Counted from the stretch's first letter, positions 23,994-32,605 are shown. The stretch is 64,000 nucleotides of DNA from Oscillospiraceae bacterium (GCA_004557855.1 SFFJ01000005.1:10025-74024); one strand, 5' to 3'. Notes: generated by a model not told the origin, from the sequence alone. Translations and numbers: made by a program.

Positions 23994-24911
23994 ATGAAAC
24001 TGGAAAAATACCTTGACATCACCCCTGCGCTGCGGGAAGCCCTCAAAAACGGCGAGCCGGTCGTCGCATTGGAAAGCACGATCTTGAGCCACGGAATGCC
24101 CTACCCCGAAAACCTCTCCTTCGCCGCCGAGGTCGAAAAGGAGATCCGGGCCTGCGGCGCCCATCCAGCCACCATGGCGCTTATCGGCGGAAAAATCAAA
24201 GTCGGCCTCTCCCCGGAGGAGCTGGAGATCATGTGCCGCGGTGAAAATGTCGGCAAGGTCTCCCGCCGCGATTTCGCCACCTATCTCGCCACCGGAAAAA
24301 CCGGTGCCACCACCGTCGCCACTACCATGATGTGCGCCGACCTTGCGGGCATCCGGGTGTTTGCCACCGGCGGCATCGGCGGTGTCCACCGCCACGGCGA
24401 GGTCACCATGGATGTCTCTGCCGACCTGCAGGAGCTGGCCCGTACCCCCGTCTCGGTCGTCTGCGCCGGTGCCAAGCAGATCCTCGATATCGGCAGAACG
24501 CTGGAATACCTCGAAACAATGGGCGTCCCCGTCATCGGCAACGGCACCGAGGACTTCCCCGCCTTCTTCTGCAAGAAAAGCGGCTTCAAGGTCGATTACG
24601 CCGCCCAAAGCGAGGAGGAGATCGCCCGCATCATCAAAACCAAGCTGGAGCTCGAAATGCCCGGCGGCGTCCTCATCGGCAACCCCATCCCCGATGAATA
24701 TGCCCTCGATTTCGACTATATGGAAGGCATCATCAATCAGGCGCTGGCGCTGGCCGATGCCGCCCACATCCACGGCAAGCAGATCACCCCGTTCCTGCTC
24801 GCCAAGATCAAGGAGCTGACCGGCGGCGAGTCCTTCGCCTCCAACGTCCAGCTGGCGCTCAATAACGCCCGCTGCGCTGCCCGCATCGCCGTCGCCCTTG
24901 CAAAAATGTAA
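23994..24911 (+). CDS. psuG: Pseudouridine-5'-phosphate glycosidase
   Basis: A 305-aa protein, full length for the family: VVALESTILSHGMPYPEN, GAHPATMALIGGKIKVGL, SRRDFATYLATGKTGATTVATTM, FATGGIGGVHR and the late block TPFLLAKIKELTGG. PsuG splits pseudouridine 5'-phosphate into uracil and ribose 5-phosphate for salvage. The usual partners (PsuK kinase, nucleoside transporter) are not adjacent. Shine-Dalgarno AGGAGG. Confidence 0.95.
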   Translation: MKLEKYLDITPALREALKNGEPVVALESTILSHGMPYPENLSFAAEVEKEIRACGAHPATMALIGGKIKVGLSPEELEIMCRGENVGKVSRRDFATYLATGKTGATTVATTMMCADLAGIRVFATGGIGGVHRHGEVTMDVSADLQELARTPVSVVCAGAKQILDIGRTLEYLETMGVPVIGNGTEDFPAFFCKKSGFKVDYAAQSEEEIARIIKTKLELEMPGGVLIGNPIPDEYALDFDYMEGIINQALALADAAHIHGKQITPFLLAKIKELTGGESFASNVQLALNNARCAARIAVALAKM

Positions 24912-24938
24912 TCCTACCCCCTGCAGAACCCGGGATAC

Positions 24939-25021
24939 GGGCCGCAGGCCCGGCGCTGCTCCGCAGCGCCGAAGCGGGCTCCGCCCGCTTGCCCGCCCTT
25001 CGGGCGGGCGGCCTGCGGCCC
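24939..25021. repeat. Cloverleaf-type intergenic element, copy 5
   Basis: Closing arms GGGCCGCAGGCC (24939-24950) and GGCCTGCGGCCC (25010-25021) around CGGCGCTGC-TCC, AAGCGGGC-TCC and GCCCGCCC-TTC hairpins. CCCCTGCA flanks it on the left. Confidence 0.85.
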
Positions 25022-25128
25022 TCCCCCTCCACTTACCATCCCATCCCCGCCAATCCCCCTCCCCGGCCTGCCGGGGAGTTTTTCTTTGCCCGTTCGCCTC
25101 CACCACCCCCTGCAAGCCCCTGGTATAC

Positions 25129-25211
25129 GGCCCGCCGGGCGCCCCGGCTTCGCCGGAGCCGTCGGCCTGCGGCCGCCGAAACCATCCTTCGGACGGTTTG
25201 CCCTGCGGGCC
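25129..25211. repeat. Cloverleaf-type intergenic element, copy 6
   Basis: Closing arms GGCCCGCCGGGC (25129-25140) and GCCCTGCGGGCC (25200-25211), one mismatch, around three hairpins each with about one mismatch (loops TTC, TGC, TTC). A more decayed copy. CCCCCTGCA flanks it on the left. Confidence 0.75.
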
Positions 25212-25318
25212 GCCCCCTTGCAGCCCACCCCCGCCCCCCGCACCAACCCCCAAATTCGCACATAATATACCATGAAGAATCAACCACAATCCTCCATCTT
25301 TTATGCAAAAACAACCCC

Positions 25319-25411
25319 CATTTGTAAACTTTCCGTTAAAAATTGTTGTTTTTTAACCTTTTCGATGCAAAAAATCGGCCGTAGAGAGGTATTAGTGAGG
25401 GGACTTTTCCC
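25319..25411 (+). promoter_or_regulatory. Conserved 93-nt leader, copy A (upstream of amidase)
   Basis: Aligns without gaps to 44443-44535 upstream of the rimI gene. Shared blocks: CATTTGTAAA, TTTCCGT, TTTTTAACCTT, CGATGCAAAAAA, GTATTAGTG and GGACTTTTCCC. An inverted repeat GTTAAAAA-N7-TTTTTAAC is complete here. A 14-base segment (25375-25388) is the only divergent part. Role unknown: shared promoter/operator or structured leader. Confidence 0.6.
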
Positions 25412-25447
25412 CGGCCCCCGCCATCTCACCCCACGAAAGGAGACCCC

Positions 25448-26092
25448 ATGACCCCTAAAATTTATCTTTCTCCGGAGCGCCGTCCGGCGCCCCACGGCCC
25501 CTACTTCGGCTATCCCAATCTCTACGAGCACGATGTGACCACAGCCATCGCCCGAAAAACCGCCGAAGCCCTGAACCGCTGCAATTTTATGGTAAAAATC
25601 GCTTCCCCCGCGGATGACCTGCGTGCCCGCGTAAGGGAAGCCATTTCCTGGCAGGCCGATTACTACCTGCCCATCCACACCAATGCCGCCACCGCCACCC
25701 CGAAGGAGGGTACCGCCCGCGGCCCCGAGGTTCTGGCCTACGGCCAAAAGGAGGGAAAAAGCTGGCGTGCCTGCCAAATGACCTACGAGGAGCTGATGAA
25801 AATCTACCCCGCCAAAACCAACCGCGGCGTCCGGCAAAACACCACATTCTACGAAATCAACAGCACCCCCATGCTGTCGGTCTACCCGGAACTGGCGTTC
25901 CACGATAACGGCGCCGATGCCCGCTGGCTGGTGGAAAATCAGCAGCCCATCGCCGAAGCCCTGACCCGCGGCGTCTGCCGGTGGTTCGGGGTAAGCTACC
26001 TCCCCCCGCAAATAGACCCATGGCAGCAAAAATACCTCTCCCTGCGGCAGTCCCTACAGGCCCTGCTGGAAGAATACTCTGCACAAATTTAG
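25448..26092 (+). CDS. N-acetylmuramoyl-L-alanine amidase (Amidase_3 type)
   Basis: A 214-aa protein without signal peptide. It follows the Amidase_3 zinc enzyme order: KIYLSPERR start, LYEHDVTTAIARKTAEAL (Glu ligand region), YLPIHTNA (His ligand, IHxN), and late catalytic Glu in YPELAFHDN. These enzymes cleave the bond between muramic acid and L-Ala in peptidoglycan. Lack of a signal peptide fits mother-cell lytic amidases or phage-type export. AAAGGAG sets the start. Confidence 0.75.
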   Translation: MTPKIYLSPERRPAPHGPYFGYPNLYEHDVTTAIARKTAEALNRCNFMVKIASPADDLRARVREAISWQADYYLPIHTNAATATPKEGTARGPEVLAYGQKEGKSWRACQMTYEELMKIYPAKTNRGVRQNTTFYEINSTPMLSVYPELAFHDNGADARWLVENQQPIAEALTRGVCRWFGVSYLPPQIDPWQQKYLSLRQSLQALLEEYSAQI

Positions 26093-26133
26093 CGGGAAAA
26101 CTTTATATTTCTCTCTAAAAATTCTCAAATGAA

Positions 26134-26162
26134 TTGACTTTCAAGCAAAAAAGTGCTATTTT
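26134..26162 (+). promoter_or_regulatory. Promoter of the surface protein gene
   Basis: TTGACT (26134-26139), 17-base spacer, TATTTT (26157-26162). Confidence 0.55.
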
Positions 26163-26171
26163 TTTCATGTA

Positions 26172-26211
26172 GAAACCCCTAGGGGTTTCATCTTTGCCGG
26201 GGGCAAAGATG
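26172..26211 (+). promoter_or_regulatory. Two stacked hairpins in the surface protein leader
   Basis: GAAACCCCT-AGGGGTTTC (26172-26189) and CATCTTTGCC-GGG-GGCAAAGATG (26189-26211) meet at one base, at the 5' end of the ~100-nt leader. They may stabilise the mRNA or be a regulatory element; no known riboswitch class is recognised. Confidence 0.5.
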
Positions 26212-26267
26212 ATCTCTCCGTCGGGGAAAAAATGGGGCACACCCCCGAAGAAAAGAGAGGTATTAAA

Positions 26268-27764
26268 ATGAAAAGGTTTTTAAGCATTTTGCTGGCGATC
26301 CTTATGCTAGCCGTCATGCTGCCGGTGACGGCGCTGGCGGAGGAGGGCGTCCCTACCTGTGTAAATGACGTTTGGCAGAATGTAACTCCCGCCAATGTGC
26401 AGGCACTTCTCGACGGCGAATATGGTCCTATCGATAACATGACCATCGAATTAAGTGCGGGCGACTATAGTAAGATCGAGTTTGGCCGTGCCACCAAGTA
26501 TCCGGGCAGCAACACCGACTATTATATCGGCGGTGTTGCAGAGGAAAACAAGAAAACCTATGAAATGTTCGTTGAAATAAAGAAAAGCGGTCAATGGTCG
26601 GCTTCAGCTTATTATGTTCGTAATATGAGCAATGTAACCCTAAAGGCCGCACAAGGTGCTACCGTTACCGTTGCAGGACTTACCGGAGGTTCGGGTCATG
26701 TTTACGGTGAATGCCATGACTATGTGCTCGATAAGGCATATACAAGCGGCAGCGCATACTATCTGACGCAAAACTGGAGCAACATCACCATCGAAGGCAT
26801 TACTTTCACCGCTCCCGTAGATATTTCGTCTTCCTTGGGAACTACGGTTATTGACGGTGTTGCTTTTAAAAACTGCGCTTTCAATATCAACAACACCGCA
26901 TCGGGAAATCAGGCGTTGCGCTATTACAACGAAAACAACGACGGTAATGTTAAGAATCTGACCGTTGAGAGTTGTTCATTCAAAAATTGCTTCCAGGGTG
27001 TTTACACCCAGAAAATCAACGGTGTCACTGTAATAAACAGTTCTTTTGACACAACCGCACACAACGCCATTGCCGTACAGTCGGGCAGTGAGCCTGTAAA
27101 TCATAAGGCTGTTGTGATTACAGGCAATACCTTTGCGAATATCGGTGACCGTATTATCCGTTTCGGTTCAGTTGGTGCAGATACGCAAATTACCATTAAA
27201 AATAATACGGCAACGAACTCCGGCGACAGCAATGGTGAGGTTATCAAAGCCCAGTCCCTTGCAGCAGGTGTAACCTACGATATCAGCGGTAATAACTGGG
27301 GCGAGAACACAAAATTTGGTAATGGGTTTGAAAACGTAGTTGACGAGCCTATTCCGGAGCCCTCCACCCCCATCATCATCTACACCCCCGTCAGCAGCTC
27401 GGTGTTCCTCTCCGGTGCCAACCAGACAGTAGCCCCCGGCTCCGCTGCCACCTTCCGCATCGATAAGGAATTCAGCGAGCTGCAGTCCGTTGCCGTTGAC
27501 GGCGTAACCCTCGATAAATCCAACTATAAGGCCTGGTCCGGCAGCACCTATGTGGAGCTGACGGCATCCTACATGAAGACGCTGGCCGTCGGTACCCACA
27601 CCCTGTCGGTTTACTTCACGGGCGATACCGCCACCACCACCTTCACCATCAGCAAGGACGCCACCAAGAACCCCACCACCGGTGCAAACGACTTTGTCGG
27701 CATTGCCACTGCCGCTGCTGTAATGGCCCTTCTCGGTTCCGCAGTCATCCTTCGCAAAAAATAA
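26268..27764 (+). CDS. Secreted right-handed beta-helix protein with sortase-type C-terminus
   Basis: A 498-aa protein. Signal peptide (1-24, ends ALA-EEG), a beta-helix region (~60-370) with repeated N/I/V-rich rungs such as NVTLKAAQGATVTV, NITIEGITF and AVVITGNTF, a linker PEPSTP, an Ig-like X2-type domain (~385-465), and NPTTG (468-472) followed by a hydrophobic helix and RKK, resembling a sortase sorting signal. Beta-helix surface proteins bind or cut polysaccharides; no catalytic set was recognised. The helix part is AT-richer than both ends. Start 26268 is set by AGAGAGG. Confidence 0.75.
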   Translation: MKRFLSILLAILMLAVMLPVTALAEEGVPTCVNDVWQNVTPANVQALLDGEYGPIDNMTIELSAGDYSKIEFGRATKYPGSNTDYYIGGVAEENKKTYEMFVEIKKSGQWSASAYYVRNMSNVTLKAAQGATVTVAGLTGGSGHVYGECHDYVLDKAYTSGSAYYLTQNWSNITIEGITFTAPVDISSSLGTTVIDGVAFKNCAFNINNTASGNQALRYYNENNDGNVKNLTVESCSFKNCFQGVYTQKINGVTVINSSFDTTAHNAIAVQSGSEPVNHKAVVITGNTFANIGDRIIRFGSVGADTQITIKNNTATNSGDSNGEVIKAQSLAAGVTYDISGNNWGENTKFGNGFENVVDEPIPEPSTPIIIYTPVSSSVFLSGANQTVAPGSAATFRIDKEFSELQSVAVDGVTLDKSNYKAWSGSTYVELTASYMKTLAVGTHTLSVYFTGDTATTTFTISKDATKNPTTGANDFVGIATAAAVMALLGSAVILRKK

Positions 27765-27781
27765 TAACCGGTAAGCAAAGG

Positions 27782-27810
27782 AAAGCCCCCGTCATGGGGG
27801 CCTTTCTTTT
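27782..27810 (+). terminator. Terminator after the surface protein gene
   Basis: AAAGCCCCC (27782-27790), loop, GGGGGCCTTT (27796-27805) and CTTTT; one bulge. Confidence 0.75.
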
Positions 27811-27922
27811 ACGCACTGTCCATTGTTTCCCCCAAAACATAACCACCCCACCGCACTCCCCGCTTTACGGCCCCCGAAAAATCTGCTACAATAAGGCGAA
27901 CCACTGCGAGAGGAGAAACACG

Positions 27923-28897
27923 ATGAAACTGGGAAGCTGGACGCTGCCGCCCTTTGCCATGCTGGCCCCCATGGCCGGGGTCTCGGACCGGGCCCTGCGG
28001 GAGCTGGCGATGCGAGAAGGGGCGGTGGCCTGCGTCGGGGAGATGGTAAGCTGCAAGGGGCTGGTGCAGGGCAGCCGCAAAAGCGCCGAATTGATGGAGA
28101 TCGGGGAACGGGAAATGCCCTGTGCCATCCAGCTGTTCAGCGATGAGGCGGAGCCGATGGCCAGAGCCGCCGAGCTGGCGCAGCAGTATTCACCGGCCTG
28201 GCTGGATATCAACATGGGGTGCCCCGCCCCCAAAATAGCCGGGAACCGCAGCGGCAGCGCCCTGATGCTGGACCCGGATCGGGCCGAAAGCATCATCCGC
28301 GCGGTAAAAAAAGCCAGCAGCATCCCGGTCACCGTTAAGTTCCGTAAGGGCTGGGATGACAGCCATATCAACGCCGTAGAATTTGCAAAAATGGCCGAGG
28401 CGGCCGGTGCCGATGCGGTGACGGTCCACGGCAGGACACGGCAGCAAATGTATGCCCCGCCGGTGGATTGGGAGATCATACGGCAGGTAAAAAATGCGGT
28501 TTCCATCCCGGTCATCGGCAACGGTGATGTGGTAAGCCCCGAAACCGCCAAGGCCCTTTATGAGACCACCGGCTGCGACCTGGTGATGGTCGGCCGGGGG
28601 GCACTGGGGGCGCCGTGGCTGTTCCGGCAGATCCGGCAATACCTGGAAACCGGGGAATACGACCCGACCCCTTCCCTGGAGCAGCGGATGGAAACGATGG
28701 TGGAGCAGATGACTTTGGCCATCGGCTACAAGGGGGAACGGGTGGCCAGCCACGAGGCCAGAAAGCACTGCGGCTGGTACATCAGCGGGGTGCGGGGGGC
28801 AGCGCAGCTGCGCCGCCGTGCCGGAGAGCTGGAAACCCTGGATGACATCAAGCGGCTGGCGGAGGACGTAATAAAGGCCGCCGGCAAGGACGAATAG
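27923..28897 (+). CDS. tRNA-dihydrouridine synthase (DusB-like)
   Basis: A 324-aa flavoprotein of the Dus family: MLAPMAGVSDRALRELA, WLDINMGCPAPKI (catalytic Cys in NMGCP), VTVKFRKGW, AVTVHGRTRQQMY and VIGNGDVVSPE, plus GRGALGAPWLF. It reduces uridines in the tRNA D-loop with FMN and NADPH. GAGGAGAAACACG sets ATG 27923. TGCTACAAT just upstream resembles an extended -10. Confidence 0.92.
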   Translation: MKLGSWTLPPFAMLAPMAGVSDRALRELAMREGAVACVGEMVSCKGLVQGSRKSAELMEIGEREMPCAIQLFSDEAEPMARAAELAQQYSPAWLDINMGCPAPKIAGNRSGSALMLDPDRAESIIRAVKKASSIPVTVKFRKGWDDSHINAVEFAKMAEAAGADAVTVHGRTRQQMYAPPVDWEIIRQVKNAVSIPVIGNGDVVSPETAKALYETTGCDLVMVGRGALGAPWLFRQIRQYLETGEYDPTPSLEQRMETMVEQMTLAIGYKGERVASHEARKHCGWYISGVRGAAQLRRRAGELETLDDIKRLAEDVIKAAGKDE

Positions 28898-29016
28898 AGT
28901 AGAATTTTAACGGAATAATACAGTTTGTATTACATTTCCGCGGATTTGTGCGAAAAAGCCGCAGGCCGGGGCAGCAGAAAACAGCCTTTCCCCGAACGGG
29001 AGGGTCAGCGGGGAGA

Positions 29017-29105
29017 CGGGCCGCAGGCCGCCCGCCGCCCCCGGCGGCGGGCAAGCGGGCTTCGCCCGCTTCGGCGATGCTTCGCATCGCCGGGCCTGCG
29101 GCCCG
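29017..29105. repeat. Cloverleaf-type intergenic element, copy 7
   Basis: Closing arms CGGGCCGCAGGCC (29017-29029) and GGCCTGCGGCCCG (29093-29105) around GCCCGCCGCC-CCC, AAGCGGGC-TTC and CGGCGATGC-TTC hairpins. GCCCCCTGCA follows on the right (29112-29121). Confidence 0.85.
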
Positions 29106-29158
29106 AGCCCTGCCCCCTGCAGGAACCCTCCCCCCTGCGGCGTTCATACAAAGTTCAT

Positions 29159-29187
29159 TTGAAATGCGGCCCGAAAGCGGGTACAAT
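29159..29187 (+). promoter_or_regulatory. Promoter of the solitary binding lipoprotein gene
   Basis: TTGAAA (29159-29164), 17-base spacer, TACAAT (29182-29187). Confidence 0.55.
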
Positions 29188-29215
29188 AAAGAGAGAAACC
29201 AGGAGAGGATGTGCC

Positions 29216-30121
29216 ATGATGAAAAAACTGTTGGCAATCGCTGCGGCAGCGATGCTGCTGCTGACCGCCGCCTGCAACCGGCCCCCCGAGGACCCGCAGC
29301 CGAAACCCGACCCGGAATACCCGGTAACGGTGGGCAGCGTGACCCTGACCGAAGCCCCCGCTGCGGTGGTCTCCCTTTCGCCGGGAACGACCGAAATGGT
29401 GTATGACTTGGGCTATGGCGACCTGCTGGCCGGGGTGAGCGAATACTGCGCCAACCCGTCATCGGCTGCGGCAAAGCCCCGGATGGGCAGCGTCTACCAG
29501 CCGGAGATGGACAAGATAAAGGCAAGCGGCGCCACGCTGGTGCTTTGCACCGTGCAGCCCACCGAAAGCACCCTGACCGGGCTGCAGCAGATGGGGGCGC
29601 AGGTGCTGGTCCTGCCCCGGGCCGATACGGTGGAGGGCATCAAGCAGAACTACCGGGCGCTGGGCAGCCTGCTGGCCGGCAACGTGACCGGCATGGCAGC
29701 GGCGGAAGCCGTCGGGCAGGCGATAGACCAAAAGCTGGCGGCGGCAAAAACGGCGCTTTCCGGGCTGGCGGCCGCCCCCGATGCGACCCTGCTCATTTCC
29801 TACCCCTACCGCATGGCGACCGGTGATACCATCGAGGGCAAGCTGCTGGCGGAGGTCGGGTTCCATTGCAGCGGGGCGGAGTACACCAACTGGCTGTACC
29901 CCGAAAGTGAATTGAAGGCGCTGGAGCCGGACGTCATTTTTTGCGCCGATGCAGACGAGGTGGACACCGTAAAGCAGAGCTATGAATACAGCGTGGTGGC
30001 CGCCGTGAAGAACGGCAAGGTAAAGGCCATCGACTTTACGGCGTTCCAAAGCCAAAGCCTGCGGATGTTTGACATGCTGGCGGAGATGGCGGAATTTGCA
30101 GCGGCCATGCCCGCAGAATAA
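29216..30121 (+). CDS. Orphan ABC substrate-binding lipoprotein (BtuF-like)
   Basis: A 301-aa lipoprotein: lipobox LTAAC (Cys20), then a BtuF/FhuD-type fold (VVSLSPGTTEMVYDLGYGDLLAGVSEYC, KIKASGATLVL, LEPDVIFCADADEV). The family binds corrinoids, heme or siderophores. No permease or ATPase is adjacent, so it must work with a transporter encoded elsewhere, possibly the FecCD/ATPase pair at 13-15 kb. AGGAGAGG precedes tandem ATGs at 29216 and 29219. Confidence 0.8.
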   Translation: MMKKLLAIAAAAMLLLTAACNRPPEDPQPKPDPEYPVTVGSVTLTEAPAAVVSLSPGTTEMVYDLGYGDLLAGVSEYCANPSSAAAKPRMGSVYQPEMDKIKASGATLVLCTVQPTESTLTGLQQMGAQVLVLPRADTVEGIKQNYRALGSLLAGNVTGMAAAEAVGQAIDQKLAAAKTALSGLAAAPDATLLISYPYRMATGDTIEGKLLAEVGFHCSGAEYTNWLYPESELKALEPDVIFCADADEVDTVKQSYEYSVVAAVKNGKVKAIDFTAFQSQSLRMFDMLAEMAEFAAAMPAE

Positions 30122-30265
30122 CAAACCGGCCGCCGGGGAGGGTGATAACCTGACCGGCGGTACCTTTTGCGAAAAAGGGTGAATATGGAAGCTGTGTGTG
30201 TTATAATGACGGCAACGCAAAAAATACATATCCGTTTATAAACTACGCAGAGAGGAGTTTATAAA

Positions 30266-31195
30266 GTGAAACAGGAAAAGGAAAACAAGGCGGCAGAATA
30301 CGCCAGAATGGTGGGGAAAACGGTTTCCTCGGTGGCGGGAAAGACGAAGAGCACCATAGAAAAAGCCGGGCAGGCGGCTGTAACGGCGCTGGATGCTACC
30401 GGGGACGGCACGGTCGGGATCGATGACCTGATTATTTTGGGGATGAACACACCGGGGGTGAAGATCGATCGGGAAAAATTTTTGCGCAGCGAGCTGCAAA
30501 AATCCTATCCGAAAAGCATCATTGATGATGCAGTGCAGCGCACGCCGGCCCTGGCGGGAATCCCGAGGGAAATGACAGACCGCATTGCAGATGATGTGAT
30601 CCAGAACGAACGGATAAAGGTTTCCGGCATTTCGGCGGTATTGGGTGCCCCCGGCGGTGCTGCCATGGCGGCAACGATCCCGGCGGATATTATCCAATAT
30701 TACGGCTACACACTGCGGGCGGCGCAGAAGCTGCTGTATTTATACGGCTTTCCCCAAATTGATACAAGCGAGAACGAACTTGCTTTGGATACCGGGACAA
30801 TGAACACACTGATTTTGTGTCTGGGCGTGATGTACGGGGTGGGTGGTGCAAATAAGGCCCTGCTGGCGATGACGCAGGCGCTGGGACGCGGGGTGGAAAG
30901 AAAACTGATGAACACCGCAGTGACCAAGGGCGCCATCTATCCCATTGTGAAGAAAACGGCGCAGTGGTTTGGCGTAAGGATGACCAAAGATGTGTTTGCC
31001 GGATTTTTCAAAAAGGCGATCCCCGTGGTGGGAGGACTTGTAGGGGGCGGGCTGACCTATGCTGCCTTTAAGCCCTGCTGCGAGAAACTGAAAAATACGC
31101 TGAAGGACACGATATTAAGCAACCCCGATGCCCACAAAAATGATGAGGCTATCATCATTGAGGCAGAGGAAGTAAAAAACGCAGAGGAAATTTAA
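30266..31195 (+). CDS. EcsC-like membrane-associated protein with a dockerin-like calcium loop
   Basis: A 309-aa protein starting at GTG (GAGAGGAG upstream). Residues 43-54 (DATGDGTVGIDD) fit a dockerin/EF-hand calcium loop. The rest resembles EcsC-type proteins: GGAAMAATIPADIIQYYGYTLRAAQKLLYLYGF and late Gly-rich AIPVVGGLVGGGLTYAAF. The acidic C-terminus is rich in Glu. Function unknown; the EcsC assignment is by pattern and moderate. Confidence 0.5.
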   Translation: MKQEKENKAAEYARMVGKTVSSVAGKTKSTIEKAGQAAVTALDATGDGTVGIDDLIILGMNTPGVKIDREKFLRSELQKSYPKSIIDDAVQRTPALAGIPREMTDRIADDVIQNERIKVSGISAVLGAPGGAAMAATIPADIIQYYGYTLRAAQKLLYLYGFPQIDTSENELALDTGTMNTLILCLGVMYGVGGANKALLAMTQALGRGVERKLMNTAVTKGAIYPIVKKTAQWFGVRMTKDVFAGFFKKAIPVVGGLVGGGLTYAAFKPCCEKLKNTLKDTILSNPDAHKNDEAIIIEAEEVKNAEEI

Positions 31196-31259
31196 GCGAC
31201 AGCGCACAAAACGACACGGCCGCCGGGGACCTTTCCCGGGCGGCCTTTGGAGAGCGAAG

Positions 31260-31721
31260 ATGAACATTTACAAGGTGACGGCAGCAGAGGAGAAGAAAAC
31301 CATTGCGCGGCAGGTGCTGGAGGCGCTGCTGGAATGGTTCGGCATCCCCGAGGCGCGGGAGGAATATATAGCGGCCGGTGCAGAGCAGACCTTCTTTGCC
31401 GCCGAGGAGGCAGGGCGTGTCATCGGCTTTCTTTGCCTGAAGGAAACGGGGCGGGATACGATGGAGCTGGCGGTCATGGGCGTTTGCCGGGAGTACCACC
31501 GCAAGGGCTGCGGGCGGGCGCTTTTTGCAGCGGCGAAAAGAGAAGCTGCGGCGGCGGGATATTCCTTTTTGCAGGTGAAAACGGTGCAGATGGGACGATA
31601 CAAAGAGTACGATGACACCAACCGCTTTTACCAAAGCCTCGGCTTTAAGGAGCTGGAGGTGTTCCCGACCCTGTGGGACGAGTGGAACCCCTGCCAGATT
31701 TATGTGATGGCGATACAATGA
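31260..31721 (+). CDS. GNAT family N-acetyltransferase
   Basis: A 153-aa protein with a clear GNAT core: VIGFLCLKE, LAVMGVCREYHRKGCGRALF (motif A, Q/R-x-x-G-x-G/A type) and DDTNRFYQSLGFKELEVF (motif B). Acceptor unknown. It lies between the EcsC-like gene and a bidirectional terminator. Confidence 0.85.
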   Translation: MNIYKVTAAEEKKTIARQVLEALLEWFGIPEAREEYIAAGAEQTFFAAEEAGRVIGFLCLKETGRDTMELAVMGVCREYHRKGCGRALFAAAKREAAAAGYSFLQVKTVQMGRYKEYDDTNRFYQSLGFKELEVFPTLWDEWNPCQIYVMAIQ

Positions 31722-31726
31722 AAAAC

Positions 31727-31756
31727 GATCCGGTGGGATAGCCCATCGGATCATTT
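31727..31756. terminator. Bidirectional terminator between convergent genes
   Basis: GATCCGGTGGG (31727-31737), loop ATAG, CCCATCGGATC (31742-31752), flanked by AAAAA on the left and ATTTTG on the right; one G-T pair. Confidence 0.75.
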
Positions 31757-31777
31757 TGTTGATGCGGTGATTTGCAG

Positions 31778-32173
31778 TTATTGCTCCAGCGAGGCGATGT
31801 AATTGCGCCAACCGCCGAAGGAGGAGATCTCCTTCATGCCGTGCAGCAGCTCCGGCTCCCCGATGACGCCGAGGACGACCTCACCGTCGGAGAGGGTGAC
31901 CTTGCCGACCGAGAGCCCTTCCGGCTCCTTTACCAGCACCGAGGCCAACCCGGCGGCGGGCACCTGCCACACCTCCACTGCAACGCTGACGGCTGCGGGG
32001 TCCTCGGGGCTGACCCGCAGCATGGCGGGGTTGTTGTCATTGATGCTCCACAGGCGGTAGCAGGGGGCGGTGGCGGCTTCCCGCAGGAAGAAGGCGCCGG
32101 CATCGAGGAGGTTTTTTTCCAGCGGGAGCCCCCGCATGAGGGTGCCGTTGACGGCGAGTTTGACGTGATCCAT
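31778..32173 (-). CDS. Stand-alone allophanate hydrolase C-terminal-like domain
   Basis: A 131-aa protein that matches the C-terminal domain of allophanate hydrolase (AtzF): AVNGTLMRGLPLEKNLLDAG, TAPCYRLWSI, VSVAVEVWQVP, GLSVGKVTLSDGE and the ending SSFGGWRNYIAS. In AtzF this domain processes the product of the amidase domain. Here it is free-standing, with an amidase gene 1.5 kb away on the other strand. AAAGGAG sets ATG 32173; the frame upstream has no start signal. Confidence 0.75.
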   Translation of the reverse strand: MDHVKLAVNGTLMRGLPLEKNLLDAGAFFLREAATAPCYRLWSINDNNPAMLRVSPEDPAAVSVAVEVWQVPAAGLASVLVKEPEGLSVGKVTLSDGEVVLGVIGEPELLHGMKEISSFGGWRNYIASLEQ

Positions 32174-32199
32174 GGTGTTCTCCTTTTGATTTATGGTGG

Positions 32200-32589
32200 T
32201 TAGTTTAATTCCCAAAATTTTCTTTGCACGCCATAGGTTCCCTTATCATTTGCAGTGAAACCCAGCAGTTCACAATACCGTTTATATTCCTGCTCCAAAC
32301 GGGGGCTGACGGTCAGCGGCTGCCCCAGCACTTTAGTGATGGCGGGCGTGGTGACCCGACCGTCCTTTTTGGAATTATTCAAGTGGTGATCCATGCAATT
32401 ACCGGCGTAGCCGATAAACCGGCTGGGATAGAACCGGTAGCCGTTTTCCGCTTTTACGGCAATAAAACAAATGCCTTTTTTGATTAGATCCAGCGCAAAG
32501 GAATACTCACTATCGCATTTTTCCTCCAGATAACGGTCGAGGGTGAGCATGTTCTGCCGGATTTCCGCCAAGGTCTGTACACAGCGCAT
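32200..32589 (-). CDS. Hypothetical protein, 129 aa
   Basis: Soluble, no signal or membrane segment. Recognisable stretches are CFIAVKAENGYRFYPSRFIGY and NNSKKDGRVTTPAITKVLG, which recall accessory N-terminal regions of some HNH or restriction proteins, but I cannot assign a family. GGAGGGG sets the ATG. It lies 16 bp after the preceding minus-strand gene and 26 bp before the next, likely one operon of three. Confidence 0.6.
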   Translation of the reverse strand: MRCVQTLAEIRQNMLTLDRYLEEKCDSEYSFALDLIKKGICFIAVKAENGYRFYPSRFIGYAGNCMDHHLNNSKKDGRVTTPAITKVLGQPLTVSPRLEQEYKRYCELLGFTANDKGTYGVQRKFWELN

Positions 32590-32605
32590 TTTACCCCTCC
32601 TATCC

